Assembly: GCA_030549335.1 (NCBI GenBank)
Contig: CM060188.1
Coordinates: 17,859,501 to 17,923,500, forward strand
Source: Pontederia crassipes
Lineage: Eukaryota > Streptophyta > Magnoliopsida > Commelinales > Pontederiaceae
DNA: 64,000 nucleotides
Reading direction: 5' to 3'
Every line of letters starts with the position of its first letter. Within the stretch, counting starts at the first letter, position 1. The translations under genes were made by a program, and so were the position numbers. Positions 9,837 through 21,762 of the stretch are shown one piece after another. Under the pieces are notes generated by a model, which saw only the letters and a list, made by a program, of their open reading frames with translations, was not told where the DNA came from and searched no databases.

Positions 9837-11335
9837 CACTATGAGAAAGGAAAATAAAAAATCCATCAGAAACCAAATTTCCCGACGAGTTCTGCGACGG
9901 AACCGATCCATCGAAAAAGTCGGCATTGCAAATGATTTTCGATGGACGCGAAAAAACCGTTAGAACTTTCGATGATTAGGGCTGTCTCCAATGGTTTGTA
10001 AACCATCGGAAGTTACGACGGTTAAGGCCGTGAGAAGTTCCAACGGCTACGATTGTCAGAACTTTTCAAGGTCATAATCGTTGGAAGTTCCGAGACAATA
10101 ATCGTTGAAACTTTCGACGGTTACAACCATCTAAGCTTTCGATGATTATCTTCTTTTCCGACGGCCCGTCCGTTGGAAATGATTTTTAAAATGTAAAAAA
10201 AATTAGACCTCCTCGCGGCGGATCCAACTGCCCACGTCCTGATTCGTCGCCCGGTGAGCGGAAGAAGGCCGCCATGCAACAGATTCGGCTGCCGCCGCCC
10301 ACGATCTGATCCGCCACCTAGCGGTCGTGGATGGTCTCCCAAGGCCTGAAATGGCCGCTTGAGGGCGGTGACAGATGAGGCCGCAACCGACCACATCGCG
10401 GGAGCGGGAGAGGAAAAGGAGCTGCTAGATCGTGGTCAAATCGCGAGTGAGGGAGTGGGAAAGGGAACCGACTGAGGGAGAGAGCTCCTTCGGAGGGAAA
10501 GAGCGCTGCCAGATAGAGCGCCATTGGAGGGAGAGAGCGCTGTCTGAGGGAGAGAGCGTGGGAGGAAGAGGGACTTCGTTCGGTGGGAGTGAGAGAGGGG
10601 GAAGAGATGGAGAGAGGGGAGAAAGATATATGGTGATGTGAGGGAAAAAGTGGCGGGGAGGACACGCGTGAATGAAATTAGAATAACCGACGGTCCGAAT
10701 CGTCCAAACCATTGAACATAAAAGTTATATTATAAATAAATTTATTATTATTTAATTATCGATGGTCCAAACCATCAGAACCACCAATGGCTCGAACTCT
10801 GTCGGTAGTTCCGACTGTCGGAGCCTAATAAAAACTATACATAGGCATTAAATTATATTATATACAATTTTATTATTAATTTAATTATCGACGGTCCAAA
10901 CGATCGGAACTATCGATGGACTCAAAATTTGTCGATAGTTCTGACAGTCCCGACCTTTAGAAATATTAATAATAAAAAAACTAAACATGGGCGTTATATT
11001 ATATTATATATGAATTTATTATTAATTTAAGGTTTATTTTCATAAATCTCTCCTAAACTAAACATAGGTGTTATATTATGTTATATATAATTTTTTTTAT
11101 TAACTTAATTACTGATGGCCTGAACCATCGAAACTACCGATGGCCCGAAATCCTTCGATAGTTCCGACGGTCTGGGCCGTATGAAATATTAATAATAAAA
11201 AATTAAACATGTGTGTTATATTATATATAAATTTAATATTAATTTAATTACCAGTGATTCGAACCGTCAAAACTATCAACAGCTCGAAATCCATCGGTAA
11301 TTACCGAGGGATTAGGCCGTCGATGAACTACAAAA
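9837..11335. mobile_element. CACTA-like element family E2, second copy of unit 1
   Basis: Begins CACTATGAGAAAGG directly after the gene A 3' flank, a mutated form of the CACTACAAGAAAGG terminus of sister copies. It has the same order as the copy at 1-1900: GACGGT motifs, GC-rich core (10200-10460), GGGAGAGAGCGC repeats, then spaced CGACGGTCC motifs. It lacks MITE M1 except for a left-end remnant near 11031. The right end is not resolved. No transposase is visible. Confidence 0.55.
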
Positions 11336-11638
11336 CATTGAAGAGTATTTCCAATTTTTACAAAGTTTAAAATCTAAAAATTAGATGTTGTTTTACATGT
11401 CCTCTTTATATCTATTAGTTTTTTAAAATTTTTAAATAGTGCGTATCATATTTAATTTTTATTGTAATTATTATTTTATAGATTCATTGAAATATCGCAA
11501 ATGAACTCGTGATTTCTCACATCTTTGCATGCCCTTGAACTATTGTTAAATCTGTTTTATTCCTAAATGATTTTATTATTCTGATTTTTTTATGAGGTGT
11601 GGTGCCTCGTGTTCCTAAATAAAGTGTCATAATTTTAA

Positions 11639-12425
11639 GGATATAACCGAGAGCACCCTCTATGCTTACAACCGCATGATTGAGATGCGACAATCGACGA
11701 TATGTGTCCGATTCAAATTTTTTCTCGCACTGAATGGGGGATGGTTCAACTCTTTTCGTCGGTCAAGCGCAAGTCGAACCCTTCATGCCCCTAACAAGTT
11801 CTACTCACCATTTTTTCTGCTCGCGTTGAACGCCCTAACAACCTCGGTGCTCGCCGTCATCTGCTCGAGATCTCGTGGTCACAAGATGTCATCATCGGTT
11901 CTGGTTTTGCTCGCAAGACGTTGTCGCTGCTATTGTTCGCAAGTCGCTCGCAAAGCCATCGCTCACGAAGACGTCGATTCAATATCGTCGTCGCCGTACT
12001 TGCGAAGAAGTCGGTGTTGCTCGCTATGATGCTGTCATCCCCACTTCTGCTCACGAAGACGATTATTTGCTGCTCGTCGCCGATTATGCTCACAAGATGT
12101 TCGTAGTCATCGGTGCTCGTGAACTGTTCTTCATCCTTGGTGCTCACGAGTTGTTTGTCATCGCCTCGCAAGCTTTTCGTGGTTGTCGGTGCATGCAAAG
12201 ACATCGAGATCAATTGGAAAAAGTGACGTCGACTTCTCGCAAAGACGCACCCGTCGACTGAAGAGAGCGCAAACCGGCGATGGAGAGCGTTGAACTGGCG
12301 AACAAAAATGATAAAAAAATAGCCTCGTTGAACCGCGTGTGCGCACCCACCTTTGCATCTCAATTCAACCAATGAAAAACTTGGCAGCTGGTTCTCACAA
12401 CTTAAGTTGGGAGCATCCCATTAAA
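11639..12425. mobile_element. GC-rich element R upstream of B1
   Basis: Paralog of 2200-2984. The flanking direct repeat is exact here: TCATAATTTTAA at 11627-11638 and 12426-12437. Ends are ATAACCGAGAGCACCC and GGGAGCATCCCATTAAA. Several overlapping open frames occur in both orientations; none matches a recognisable family and they are not conserved in frame with the 2200 copy, so no CDS is called. Confidence 0.45.
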
Positions 12426-12437
12426 TCATAATTTTAA

Positions 12438-13788
12438 TAGTTGACAACATATTTTCTTTTAAAAAATAAATAGGAACGCAAATGTCATGTCTTGAAAAAT
12501 ATAAAGTGAAAATACATTTAAAGTTTAAAGGACAGTAGAATTTTAAAAATCATCAGTTAAATGCGAAAATTCATGAAAATTCAAGAGGTCTAAAAGAAAA
12601 TACTTCTTTTTAATATTTGATGCCTCTAATTTTACTTTTCAAAATAAAATGTAAGAATATATATTTCCATTTTTTTGTTTTTAATTACTTACTATTTTTT
12701 CTTCTTCAAAACAAAAATGATAAATATTTGTAAACAACATAAGTTCATTATTATGTTGTAACAAAAAGTTTCCAATATAAGTATCAATGCATATTTTATA
12801 TTCATGTATATTTATGTTACTTTACTGTAATAAATTGTTTTGGTCATTATATACTATTTTTTTCTAAATTTATAATAAAACCCATATTCATTAATATCTA
12901 AATATTATACATTACTCAATTACGATCTATTTGTCAAACTTTCTATTATGAAAAGGGAGCGAGAGCGAGAGTGAGATTACGCACACAAAAAAACATAAGA
13001 AATGTGAAAAATCTAAATCATAATTCACATAGGTGACGTTTGGCTGAAGAATAATATATTCTTGAAAATATTATATTCTATGTAATATTTTTTATTTTGT
13101 TTGGATGTTAAATTAATATTCTAAAATGATGAAAACTGTTTATTCCAGCTTGTGTTTGGATGCAAATGAATAAAGTCATTTGATATTATGCTATTTGACC
13201 ATTTTACCCTTCTCTTAACAAATTGTTCTTGTATTTTAATTATTATCTTTTTTGGTTATTAATTTTATTATATTATAATTAGTAACCACATTTATGGACT
13301 ACATTATTTTATCTTTCTAATATAACGTATGTAGTAAAAGTATTAATAAATTTAATTTCTTTACTCTAGAAAAGAAAAAAGAATCGTAATCAAATTTTTA
13401 ATATGAAGTATAAATAACTTTTTTCTTCAATTCACAAGATCATCTAATTGTTAATCTTTAATTTGACGGTTGTTTGGTCTATTATCAATATAATTTTATG
13501 ATACTTTTGACGTGTTATGATGTAGTTGACCATAATCAAACCATGAAGAAGGCCAAATGTCTCAAAACGTAAAGGACCATGCAGCCCTCATGAAAATGAT
13601 CAAAATATATATATTCACTCGAATATGATACGATGAGTTTAAACATTCATTAATTGATGTGCATGATGATGTGAGACTTTACTCTTACTTTCATGAGTAA
13701 TATACTTTTTTTTTTAGTAGTATCCTTTTATTCGGCTACTAAACAACGTTATTGATTGTAGTGTTCCAATGCGTCTTACTCCCATTAG
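12438..13788. other. AT-rich block upstream of B1 with empty sites for E1 and M2
   Basis: This block is colinear with 3000-6620 upstream of A1 but lacks both transposons. The single ATT at 13142-13144 is the empty E1 target, and the single TAATAAATT at 13344-13352 is the empty M2 target. No gene is seen. Confidence 0.75.
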
Positions 13789-13926
13789 GAACGATATTTC
13801 GTGGCTGAAGGAACGATATTTCGTGGCTGAAGGAACGATATTTCGTGGCTGAAGGAATGATATTCCGTAGCCGAAGGAACGATATTCCGTAGCTGAAGGA
13901 ACGATATTCCGTGGCTGAAGAAACGA
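13789..13926. repeat. 22-bp minisatellite upstream of B1, six copies plus a partial
   Basis: Exact 22-bp period with unit GAACGATATTTCGTGGCTGAAG; copies start at 13789, 13811, 13833, 13855, 13877 and 13899. Later copies change TTTCG to TTCCG and GTGG to GTAG. The corresponding places before B2 and B3 have only three copies. Related three-copy arrays lie at 19540, 41319 and 62225. Confidence 0.9.
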
Positions 13927-15419
13927 TTGTGCACTTTACGTTGCATGAATGGACATGCAATGCGACGTCACAAAATATCGAGCAGCGTCAAATTATCATG
14001 ATAGTACATGACGGCAGTCCTGCATGTGACACGAGTGCTATGAGTTATACAACAGTTGTGTATAATTAATTTTAAAATAAATTTTCATATTTAAATAATA
14101 CATTTTTGTACAATTTTTTTCTTGAAAAATGTTAGTTTTTATTTTATTAATAATAAAATTATATTTTTTCAAAACTCACCAAAAATTAATCCATGACATA
14201 AATTTTTTCTTTCATATCAACTTCCTAATTCCTCATCTTCCACTCCATCGAAGTAATATGTCATTTCAACTATTTGCCAAAAACGTGGGAGAAATCACGG
14301 TTCCATTTTCAAACGTCGTTAAGTAAATTATGTATATGTGAATTAAAAAACACTTGTTTATTTCATCTAATCAATTTATTTTATAAGTTTTATAATAATA
14401 TATTAATAAATAAATAACTATATATATGAACTAATATATATATTAATAGATATACAAGCTTAATATTAATAGTAAATATTAACTAATAATTTTTTATTAT
14501 ACTAAGATACTAATTATATATACTATATCTATATAATATATAGTATAAACCATATAATACATTATTAAATATAATTAGTAGGTAAAAAAGGTAACTTGTT
14601 ATCAATGACAATAACTTTTTTTTAGAACTTTCACGTATGATCACAATATTTTTTTCTCTTATTTAACAAAATTTGAATAAATTCTGTCTAAGTTTTACTA
14701 TCCAAATATTGTGACGATGCCCTGTTATGTTTGGATGTTAGACTTTATGTTCTTATTAGTTTTTTTTAGAATAAATCGATTAAATAAAAAATTTTAAACG
14801 TGATGTTTGAATGAAAAATGCAATAATGAAGATTTAAAAATTGATTTGATAGATAAGTTTTATTGGGTGTTTGAATAAAATGTAAGAACTAAAGAGATAA
14901 ATTATTATTGTGTGAAATTTAATTAAAACACTAGATTTTTATTGAAAAATAAGCTGTGGCACAATATATTAATATTAATTTTGGTTTAAATTTTCTTTTA
15001 TAAGTATTTAATATTGTAGTTAACGTAAATAGTATCTTCATACGATCCTAATATATTTTAATACATTATTATTTAAAACACCATATATACGCATATATGT
15101 TGAATTCATTTAAAAATTATGCAATTAATATTATAACGTTATATATATAATAATATTATACATTATTATAGTTGGTTTTGTCATGTGGTTCCCCAAAATT
15201 TGATATTAGTACTTTTATTTTCTTTATTTAATCTAAAGCAAGCTCTTGTTTTGGTCAATTTTTTTATTTATTTAATCTAAGCAAAATTCTTATTTTAATT
15301 TATAGCGAAATGGAATTTATATTTCTTAGTTGTATTATTTTATTTTTCAGATATATTTCTTATCTAATATTCGATATTAGTGAACTTCCAGTTAAGAGAT
15401 TTATTATAAAATTAGATTG
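13927..15419. other. Distal upstream region of B1
   Basis: Bases 13927-14066 match 19660-19790 of the unclassified repeat downstream of B1 (shared GTTGCATGA, TGCGACGTCACAAA and TGTGACACGAG). From about 14088 the sequence is AT-rich and matches 23840-24330 upstream of A2. Nearly all of it from about 14092 on is missing before B2 and B3. No gene is seen. Confidence 0.6.
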
Positions 15420-15615
15420 AACATATTTAGAGTATAATATTCGGGGACATAATAAATTTAATCATAACATATTTATGTAATATTAATCTAATTATGATTC
15501 CTAATTCGATTAGGATTTGATTTTTCTTATTAGTTCGTATATCTTTATATTAAGTCTCGCCTAAACTAATCCTCTCCGCTCTCCGCTCTCCGCTCTCCGC
15601 GTTTAGCAATTGATC
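15420..15615 (+). promoter_or_regulatory. Shared proximal promoter and leader of B1
   Basis: Same conserved block as before A1, with the TCCTAATTCGATTAGGA near-palindrome at 15499-15515 and a TATA-like TTTATATTA. The leader has four CTCTCCG units, the longest version in the window. B1 is the only B copy that still has this block. Confidence 0.5.
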
Positions 15616-16341
15616 ATGGCGACGTCGACGGCTTCGCGCATGGACTCCTCTCCACTGCTGCCAACACCCCGGCCGTCGCATTGGAGAAATATCCGGTACC
15701 GCAACGCGGCCATATCCATCTGTGGCGGCGTCGTCTCCGTCTCGGAGGACGACGTCTCCGACGCCGGCGAACAGGAGGTCCAACTGCAGGTGGCGATCAA
15801 CGTGGTTACGCTCAGCCTGACCCCGCCGCCGTCTTCGATCCGCAGGCAGGACAGACAAGTCACCTATGCTGACTTCCCTCTGTCTCAGCTGCTCGGTTTC
15901 CGGGAGTCGCTCCCCGATTCCCTCCTCAATCATCCTGTCCTGGACGACGGCTACGCCGACTTCTTGGTCAACATCGTCGGTCACTTCGCGCGCACTCACC
16001 AGCTCTCGTACAGTGGGACTCCCCGCACGCTCTGGATGCAGCTCAGCATCGACGCCGTCGTAGTCGAGACGGAGACGGAGACGGGGACGGTTCCTCCTCC
16101 GCTACCTGCGGCGAGACCGCAACTCGAGAAGATAATCTACGAGGAGGGAGGAGAGTCGGGGGAGTTGAGCGAGACGGCGTGCCCGATATGCCTGCAGGAC
16201 TTTCAAACCGGCGAAGAACTGGGGAAGACGATGTGCGGGCATCCCTTTCACCCTCACTGCCTCGGCAGATGGTTGGAGCGGAATCCTGTCTGCCCTCTTT
16301 GCCGGTCTCGGGTTCTCCAGACGGATGCAGCTGACCATTAG
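15616..16341 (+). CDS. RING-H2 E3 ubiquitin ligase, copy B1
   Basis: Single-exon gene of 241 aa, the founder-like form of subtype B. Zinc ligands are C189, C192, C207, H209, H212, C215, C226 and C229; the RING is identical to that of subtype A, although four codons in it differ silently from A. Outside the RING about 25 residues differ from A, for example I26 for M, C36 for R, L92 for P and H123 for F, and the acidic linker is two residues longer (ETETETGTV). It keeps the segment VSVSEDD that B2 and B3 lack. It is probably soluble. With its complete promoter it is the best candidate for an expressed B gene. ATG chosen for its ATCATGGCG context. Target unknown. Confidence 0.92.
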   Translation: MATSTASRMDSSPLLPTPRPSHWRNIRYRNAAISICGGVVSVSEDDVSDAGEQEVQLQVAINVVTLSLTPPPSSIRRQDRQVTYADFPLSQLLGFRESLPDSLLNHPVLDDGYADFLVNIVGHFARTHQLSYSGTPRTLWMQLSIDAVVVETETETGTVPPPLPAARPQLEKIIYEEGGESGELSETACPICLQDFQTGEELGKTMCGHPFHPHCLGRWLERNPVCPLCRSRVLQTDAADH

Positions 16342-16781
16342 CTTTCACGCACGGCACAGCCCCTCGCCACAACGAAAGCATATGGAGGCCGTGTCCATAT
16401 GGAGGCCGTGTCCCAGTTCCAGTTTCATTGATGTCTTGCTGAGAGTTTTGTATTTTGCTTTTGTTCTTTTAAGAACCAGGGCATTGTTTTGTTTTTAATT
16501 TGCTGGCCAAAGAGTCATCCGATAACTCCATGATTACAATGTAATTATCTCGTAAGGGGATATGTCATGTATAATACACAATTTTTTCCGTCCTTGCACA
16601 CGGCCATTCAATTAAGAGATGATTATATATACACAGTTGATGTTATATGATCTGTGTGCATGTGTTTAGTTAATTAAGTGTGTTTCTATCCTTCCATAAT
16701 AATAATATATATGTATATATATATATATATATATATAATTTCGAACATGTACTCGATGCATATTTCTATGTCTTCTCTACT
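16342..16781. other. 3' UTR and downstream flank of B1
   Basis: Homologous to the A1 3' flank up to about 16780 (shared TTTGCTGGCCAAAGAGTCAT and GTCCTTGCACACGGCCATTC). A short direct duplication ATATGGAGGCCGTGTCC lies at 16381-16411, and a (TA)n tract near 16710-16736. Homology to A1 ends where a MITE begins. Confidence 0.6.
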
Positions 16782-17293
16782 AGTTCGGTTTGGTGAATTA
16801 ATCAAAATTTTAAATAAAAATCAAAATTAACCGAAAAATAAAATAATATTTCTTATTATATATTTTAAAATAAAATTCATATATTATACATATTTTTTCA
16901 AACATTTTTGCACTCTTTCATCAACACATCTATATATTCCTTGATACATTATATTCTTCTCTTTTTAATGTTTGTTACATGGTCTATGTTTAAAAATAAT
17001 TTTATATCCATTCATTTGTTAAATGTTATAATTGATTTATATTCAAATTTGATATCAAACTTTTAATTGGACCCATACTATATTTTATTTTAATATTTTA
17101 AACCTAAAAATAATAAAATTATTTATTTCATAAAATATTATTTTTTCTTTGGATAATTCGATGAATTAATCGAACCAAAACAAAAAAATTTGGTGAATTA
17201 ACTGAACCAAACCAGAAATTTTGGACCGAATAACGGATAAAAATTTTTAGTTCAATTCGGATAATTAATCGATCCAATTAGACGGTTAATTAT

Positions 17294-18420
17294 CAATGTT
17301 GTAAGATTCGACCCGGCCTTCGACCTGGATAGATCAACGGGTCCGGTCGGACCGGATCGGACCGAATGGTCGGACCGGATTATAATAAATCAATATAAAT
17401 AATAATTATATATAATCAACATGTATATTATTATTATTCACTAATAATATTTTTTTTATAATCACAACGCAACACAATTAATAATTTAAATCTAACACAA
17501 TTAATAATAGCCGATCATGATTGTGTCTGGCTGGCCTGGGCACCCCTTGGGCGGTCATGGGGGTGCCATGGCCGTGCTCGGCTCGCCTGAGCGTGGCCTT
17601 GCCGGCCAAAGGGCGACTTAGCTTGCTGGGGCGTGCCTTGGCCAGGCATGGCCGCGCCTTGCCGGTTAGGTCATCGGATCGCAAGCAGCGTTCATCGGAT
17701 TGAAGGTAGCATTCGTCAGATATCGTCAGTCGCCAAAGCCCATAAGGGCGACTTAGCTTGCTGGGCGTGCCTTGGCCGGGCATGGCCGCGCTTTGCCGGC
17801 CAGGTCATCAGATTGAAGGCAGCATTCGCCGGAGAATCTGCGGTCGTCGAATCTGCAGTCGTCGGATCTGCTTCTAGATCCGTGACTTCATGGTCGTCGG
17901 ATCTTGGTGGTCTTCGGCGGATCTCGGCGGTCTTTGTCCGATCTCGTCGGGATCTCATCCGATCTTGGCGGTCTTCGACGGATCTCTACGAATCTCGACG
18001 GATCTCGATGGATCTCGGCGGATCTCGACGAATCTCGATAGATCTCGGCGGCCTTCGGCGGATCTCGGCGGTCCTCGATGGATCTCGTCGGATCTCGGCG
18101 TTCTTCGGTGGATCTCGGCTATCTTTGGTGGATCTCGCCGGATCTCGATGGTGTCGCCATGATGTAGTCGAGAATCGGGAGTGGAGTGGCCGCACCGTGC
18201 TGGAGTCAGGAATGAAGCAAGAACTGGCCAGCATATAATCTTAAAAAAAAAAACCTGCCGGGTCACAAGAACTCGGCGGGTCAAGTGGCCAAACCCGGGT
18301 TTTGACTGGGTTTGATCAGTCCAACACAGGTCAATGCACAGTCCAGGTTTGTACTGACCCATGACCCATTTTATTGGCCAGACACCGGTCCGACCGGCTG
18401 GGCCGGGTTTGATACCCCTG
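17294..18420. mobile_element. Non-autonomous hAT element, 1127 bp, 8-bp TSD (unit 1 copy)
   Basis: Flanked by the perfect 8-bp target duplication TTAATTAT at 17286-17293 and 18421-18428, the hallmark of hAT transposons. The right end reads on the complement CAGGGGTATCAAACCCGGCC, a hAT-type terminus; the left end is CAATGTTGTAAGATTCGACCCGGCC, so the inverted ends are imperfect. Subterminal CCGG/GGTCGGACCGG repeats follow. The interior is GC-rich with a 135-bp direct duplication (from 17611 and 17746) and a 10-bp minisatellite. No transposase frame is present. Confidence 0.85.
17890..18152. repeat. 10-bp minisatellite inside the hAT element
   Basis: About 26 imperfect units of GGATCTCGGC with a strict 10-bp period. 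Because ten is not a multiple of three and the unit holds few stop triplets, several frames stay open on both strands, giving Arg-Ile-Ser-Asp-Leu-Gly-type low-complexity peptides. These frames, including the 201-residue one at 17633-18238, are products of the repeat and not genes. Confidence 0.85.
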
Positions 18421-18451
18421 TTAATTATCTGAATCGACTGATGCTCACCCC

Positions 18452-20421
18452 AAGACGGAACAAGGTTCCTTGATATAGAACTTCATACCTTGTCGGCACC
18501 GAGTCGCTATAGTGAACGACGAGAGTCTCCTCGCGTTTGCTTGTGGTACAACTCAATTCTCTTGCTTCGATGGAGTTTCTCTTTGTTTTGACAAAATAGC
18601 TTCCTCCTTGCGACTTGAACTTCTCTCCCCCACCATTGCTTTTGCCCAAGGGCTTTGGTACTTGTCTTGGCACGATTGATTTGGCTTCAATGACTAGTGA
18701 GCGAAAGTTGGGTGATTCCGTCGTTTCAACTTCGTCCTAATCCAAAGCTTCAATCCCTCTGCTTGAAGAGCACCAAGTTTGATCTTCATCCATCTAGGAA
18801 CACTGTAGGCGGAGTTCGGTGATATCTTTCACGTCCTCCTTTAACATGCCATTTTGGCTAATGCTGAAAAATGTGACATTGACCTCAAGTCTCGACTTGT
18901 CAGGGTTTGTATAATTGATGAACTAATGTCTGCCTCCGTCCCATGCCTTCATGGGATCTATGTTTGTCACATTCCACATTGTCGCGATGGTATCGCCATC
19001 ATCAGTTCGCCACATCTTGCAGGGTTCTTGAATATGTCTTCTTTCGATCTTGTAACCTCCTTTAAAGCTTCGGCAACACCTTTTGGTATGGATGAGGCGA
19101 TATCATTGTGCCCGTTCATGAAGATGATGCACATTTAATACTCGTCCCTCCACAATCTGGATGAAGTAATGTCTTTGTGCTGGTCGACAAAGATCATACA
19201 CCTTTGACATACTTGTCATCGGAATGCTTTGACAAAGATCATCTCCTTCGGTTGGCAGCGGGACGCTTGACAGCAGCATGCCAAGGTGCATCAAATGCTC
19301 GATGCTTAGACCATTTGCCAAATTAATCATTCGAGTTCAAACATCGATTTATGTTGGCACGTAGCAGGTTCATCCCAACTTTGGATGGGTGACATTATGC
19401 CGCTCGCAGGACGACACTTGACGAGGCAAACAAGGCAAACAGCTCGTCCCTAAGTGTTTGCAAGTAATCAACTCTTTGCCCCATTTGTGAGAGTCATCAT
19501 GACGTGACAGGTGAGGCTTGCGAACGATAAGATGCTTGTGAATGATGCTCCGTAGACGAAGGAATGATATTCCGTAGCTGAAGGAATGATATTCCGTAGC
19601 CGAAATGGACCATGAACCCTGATGCTTAACATTGAGCCAACTTCTCCCATGGAGTGGTTGTGCGCTTCACGTTGCATGACTGAACATGCGATGCGACGTC
19701 ACAAATACTGATAAGTTCCAGATTATCATGATAGTGCATGACTACAGTCCTGAATGTGACACGAGTACTCTAAGTTACACAACAATTGTGTAGTGTGACT
19801 TCTTGGTATGGGTAGCGCAAGACCATCATGCGAAGCATGTTGACACTTTTAACGCAGCACGACACTTCAAGATTCCCGACTATATACCTGGGGTGGTGAT
19901 CTGCTCGAGTGAGCGACGCGTGACTATCCCGATTAGGCGGGTGATCAATTCGTCATCATAGTGCATGACGAACGTTTCTTGACACGACACGAGTGTACGA
20001 TGAACTTGTTGCGGGTCACAACTAGGCGTGCGGCGATGAAGCTTGCCAGGTATTTCTCATTGGCGTTCATGATCAGGGTCCATGGTACCAGTGCACCTGA
20101 GCGTAGTAGAGTTTTTGAGCGGAAGCACTTTTCTACGCCATCGCACTTTGCGACGACACAAGCGAGTAATCATCGCGTGGTGATCCGAGCTGAGACCTCA
20201 TGCGGCGACTAGATTGATAGGCACTTAACCAAGTCTATTTTGAGTAACAGCGAAAGTTTTATGGTCGAAACGACTATGCCGAAAGTTGCTCTTATAGGCA
20301 TTCGATTATGGACATAACTAGAGTGTTCGACTACTCGTCAGAGGTCCGTGACATTAGCGCATTGAGGACTAATTCAGACGCTTGAACGCTTAATGTTCGA
20401 AGGGGCAACTAATGTACGACT
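18452..20421. repeat. Unclassified repeat-derived block downstream of B1
   Basis: Mixed-composition DNA present in all three units with very few changes. Short open frames occur on both strands (for example 18854-19138 and 19103-19330) but none is recognised. Part of it (about 19540-19790) is repeated upstream of the B genes. A motif of the type TAGTGCATGAC...GACACGAGT recurs inside (19731 and 19960). It may be worn retroelement or other repeat DNA; class unknown. Confidence 0.4.
19540..19604. repeat. 22-bp minisatellite, three copies (unit 1, downstream of B1)
   Basis: Units start at 19540, 19562 and 19584 with the consensus GAATGATATTCCGTAGCTGAAG, the same family as the array at 13789. Confidence 0.85.
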
Positions 20422-21521
20422 GGACACCAAGAAGGGTCTCCAATGTGGATTGCCACCTCACGCTTAAGGACAAACACTAGAATTAAAGAAAGCTTATTTA
20501 TTTTAAATATGATGAAACATAACATACATTTGAGCCTCGAAAGACACTAGTGAATTTCTCCCAATGTATTGTAGGTAAGGAAGTCTTATTATAAAATGGA
20601 AAATGTAAAAGACGTTACCCACATAACTTGGCCACTCATAAGGATGACCTTACCAGATAAATGCCTGAAGGATGAAAAATATGGTACTCCGCAATATTAC
20701 ACAGTGCGGGGCGGCTACATGTATTTCATGATTCGGCGCTGAGCGGCCAAAAGCTTTAAGTTGAACGGCACTGGTGTCATGAGACTTCGTGCGTTGTAAC
20801 ACGAGAAAACACCACGTGACACGTGCTTCACACACTCATTTTACCTATATATATTGCATTAGTATTCTTGGATTTATTCTTATACAAATTGTGTTTCGAT
20901 GTCAGAGCTAGTTAAAATTAGACCCCTATTTTAAATAAATTTTGGCTAATGAAATCACTCTTTGAATGAGCCCTACCAAAATTTAAATTATGATAAATAC
21001 TCACATTTCCTTAAAATACGAGAATTTGAGTTTTCATGGGAGGCAAAAATTGAATCTAATTTATTGTGTGTTCAACTTTTTTCTCTTAGACAAAAAAAAT
21101 TAAACACATCATTTACATCGGAACTCTTTATATGCTTAACTTACATCCCAACATTAAGTCAAAATTTTTATGTTGCGTTATTTAATTCTTGAAAAATAGG
21201 TAGAAGTTATAAAAATAGTCACTATAATTTATTCGTCTAATTAATTTTTTAATTCATCATCATTACAATTTTCATCCAAAATTAAATCAAAATATTTTTG
21301 TCTAATCGATTAGTTTTCAAGAACTTAAGTTCTTGCATCCAAACACAACACAAATGTATTGTTTTTTTTATGTGAGAGCTTATGTTCTAATTAATTAAGA
21401 ACAATGGATTAGATCTTAAAGTTCATATTTGGATGAAAAATGCAATAATAAAGAAATAAGAATATAATTTTTTTTATTTTATGAGGTATAAAATTATAAT
21501 GAATAAAATATTATGTATCTT
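20422..21521. repeat. 1.1-kb direct repeat, first copy (unit 1)
   Basis: Starts near GGACACCAAGAAGGGTCTCC and matches the copy from 22007 (period 1585 at the left edge), at clearly lower identity than between units. Each copy holds a 61-codon open frame on the - strand (20650-20835 here), but the peptides diverge at many residues and are not recognised. No TG...CA ends, primer site or gag-pol is seen, so LTR status is not supported. Confidence 0.65.
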
Positions 21522-21524
21522 ATA

Positions 21525-21762
21525 ATAGGTACGATTATAAATCATGATCTTAAAAAATTATTAATTTGCATTTCATGAGCGAAAAAAGGATTCATAATAA
21601 AATTTATGCATTTTTATTGAAAAAAATCGGCTTGTGTCTAATTAATTTACACCATATTTGCATCGTATAATTAAAGTCTTCATTTATTTACATATTCATC
21701 TGGAATACACAAATTCAAGATTGGACACGTCTATATACATATATTAGATATCAACCGAAAAC
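21525..21762 (+). pseudogene. Ghost 3' flank of a lost RING gene copy (unit 1)
   Basis: Aligns with the distal 3' flank of A1 at about 9510-9735 (shared GCATTTTTATTGAAAAAA, CTTGTGTCTAATTAATTTA and AAAGTCTTCATTTATTTA). No RING sequence lies before it; the 1.1-kb repeat stands there instead. It probably marks a gene copy that was deleted or overwritten. It carries no coding sequence. Confidence 0.65.

Larger units (their letters stand above)
16782..18451. mobile_element. Older hAT-like MITE, split by a second hAT element
   Basis: Left part begins AGTTCGGTTTGGTGAATTAA; right part after the nested insertion ends CGACTGATGCTCACCCC. These TTCGGTTTGG/ACCGAA-type ends and the GGGGTGAGCA terminus resemble a common class of plant hAT MITEs. 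The left terminus looks worn and no target duplication is visible. The insertion at 17294-18420 sits in its right arm. Confidence 0.45.

Noticed and set aside
13789-13926. CRISPR-like array
   Set aside because: Units are contiguous without spacers, and the DNA is from a plant.
17633-18238. 201-codon open frame and several overlapping frames on both strands
   Set aside because: It lies inside a hAT element on a 10-bp minisatellite; openness follows from the stop-poor repeat unit. No family resemblance.
18854-19330. Small genes in the unclassified block
   Set aside because: Short frames on both strands, no codon bias like that of the RING genes, no known motif.
20650-20835. Pair of 61-codon - strand frames in the two direct repeats (second at 22254-22439) as a small gene family
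   Set aside because: Many amino-acid changes and no recognisable motif; equal length is explained by few indels in a short stretch.
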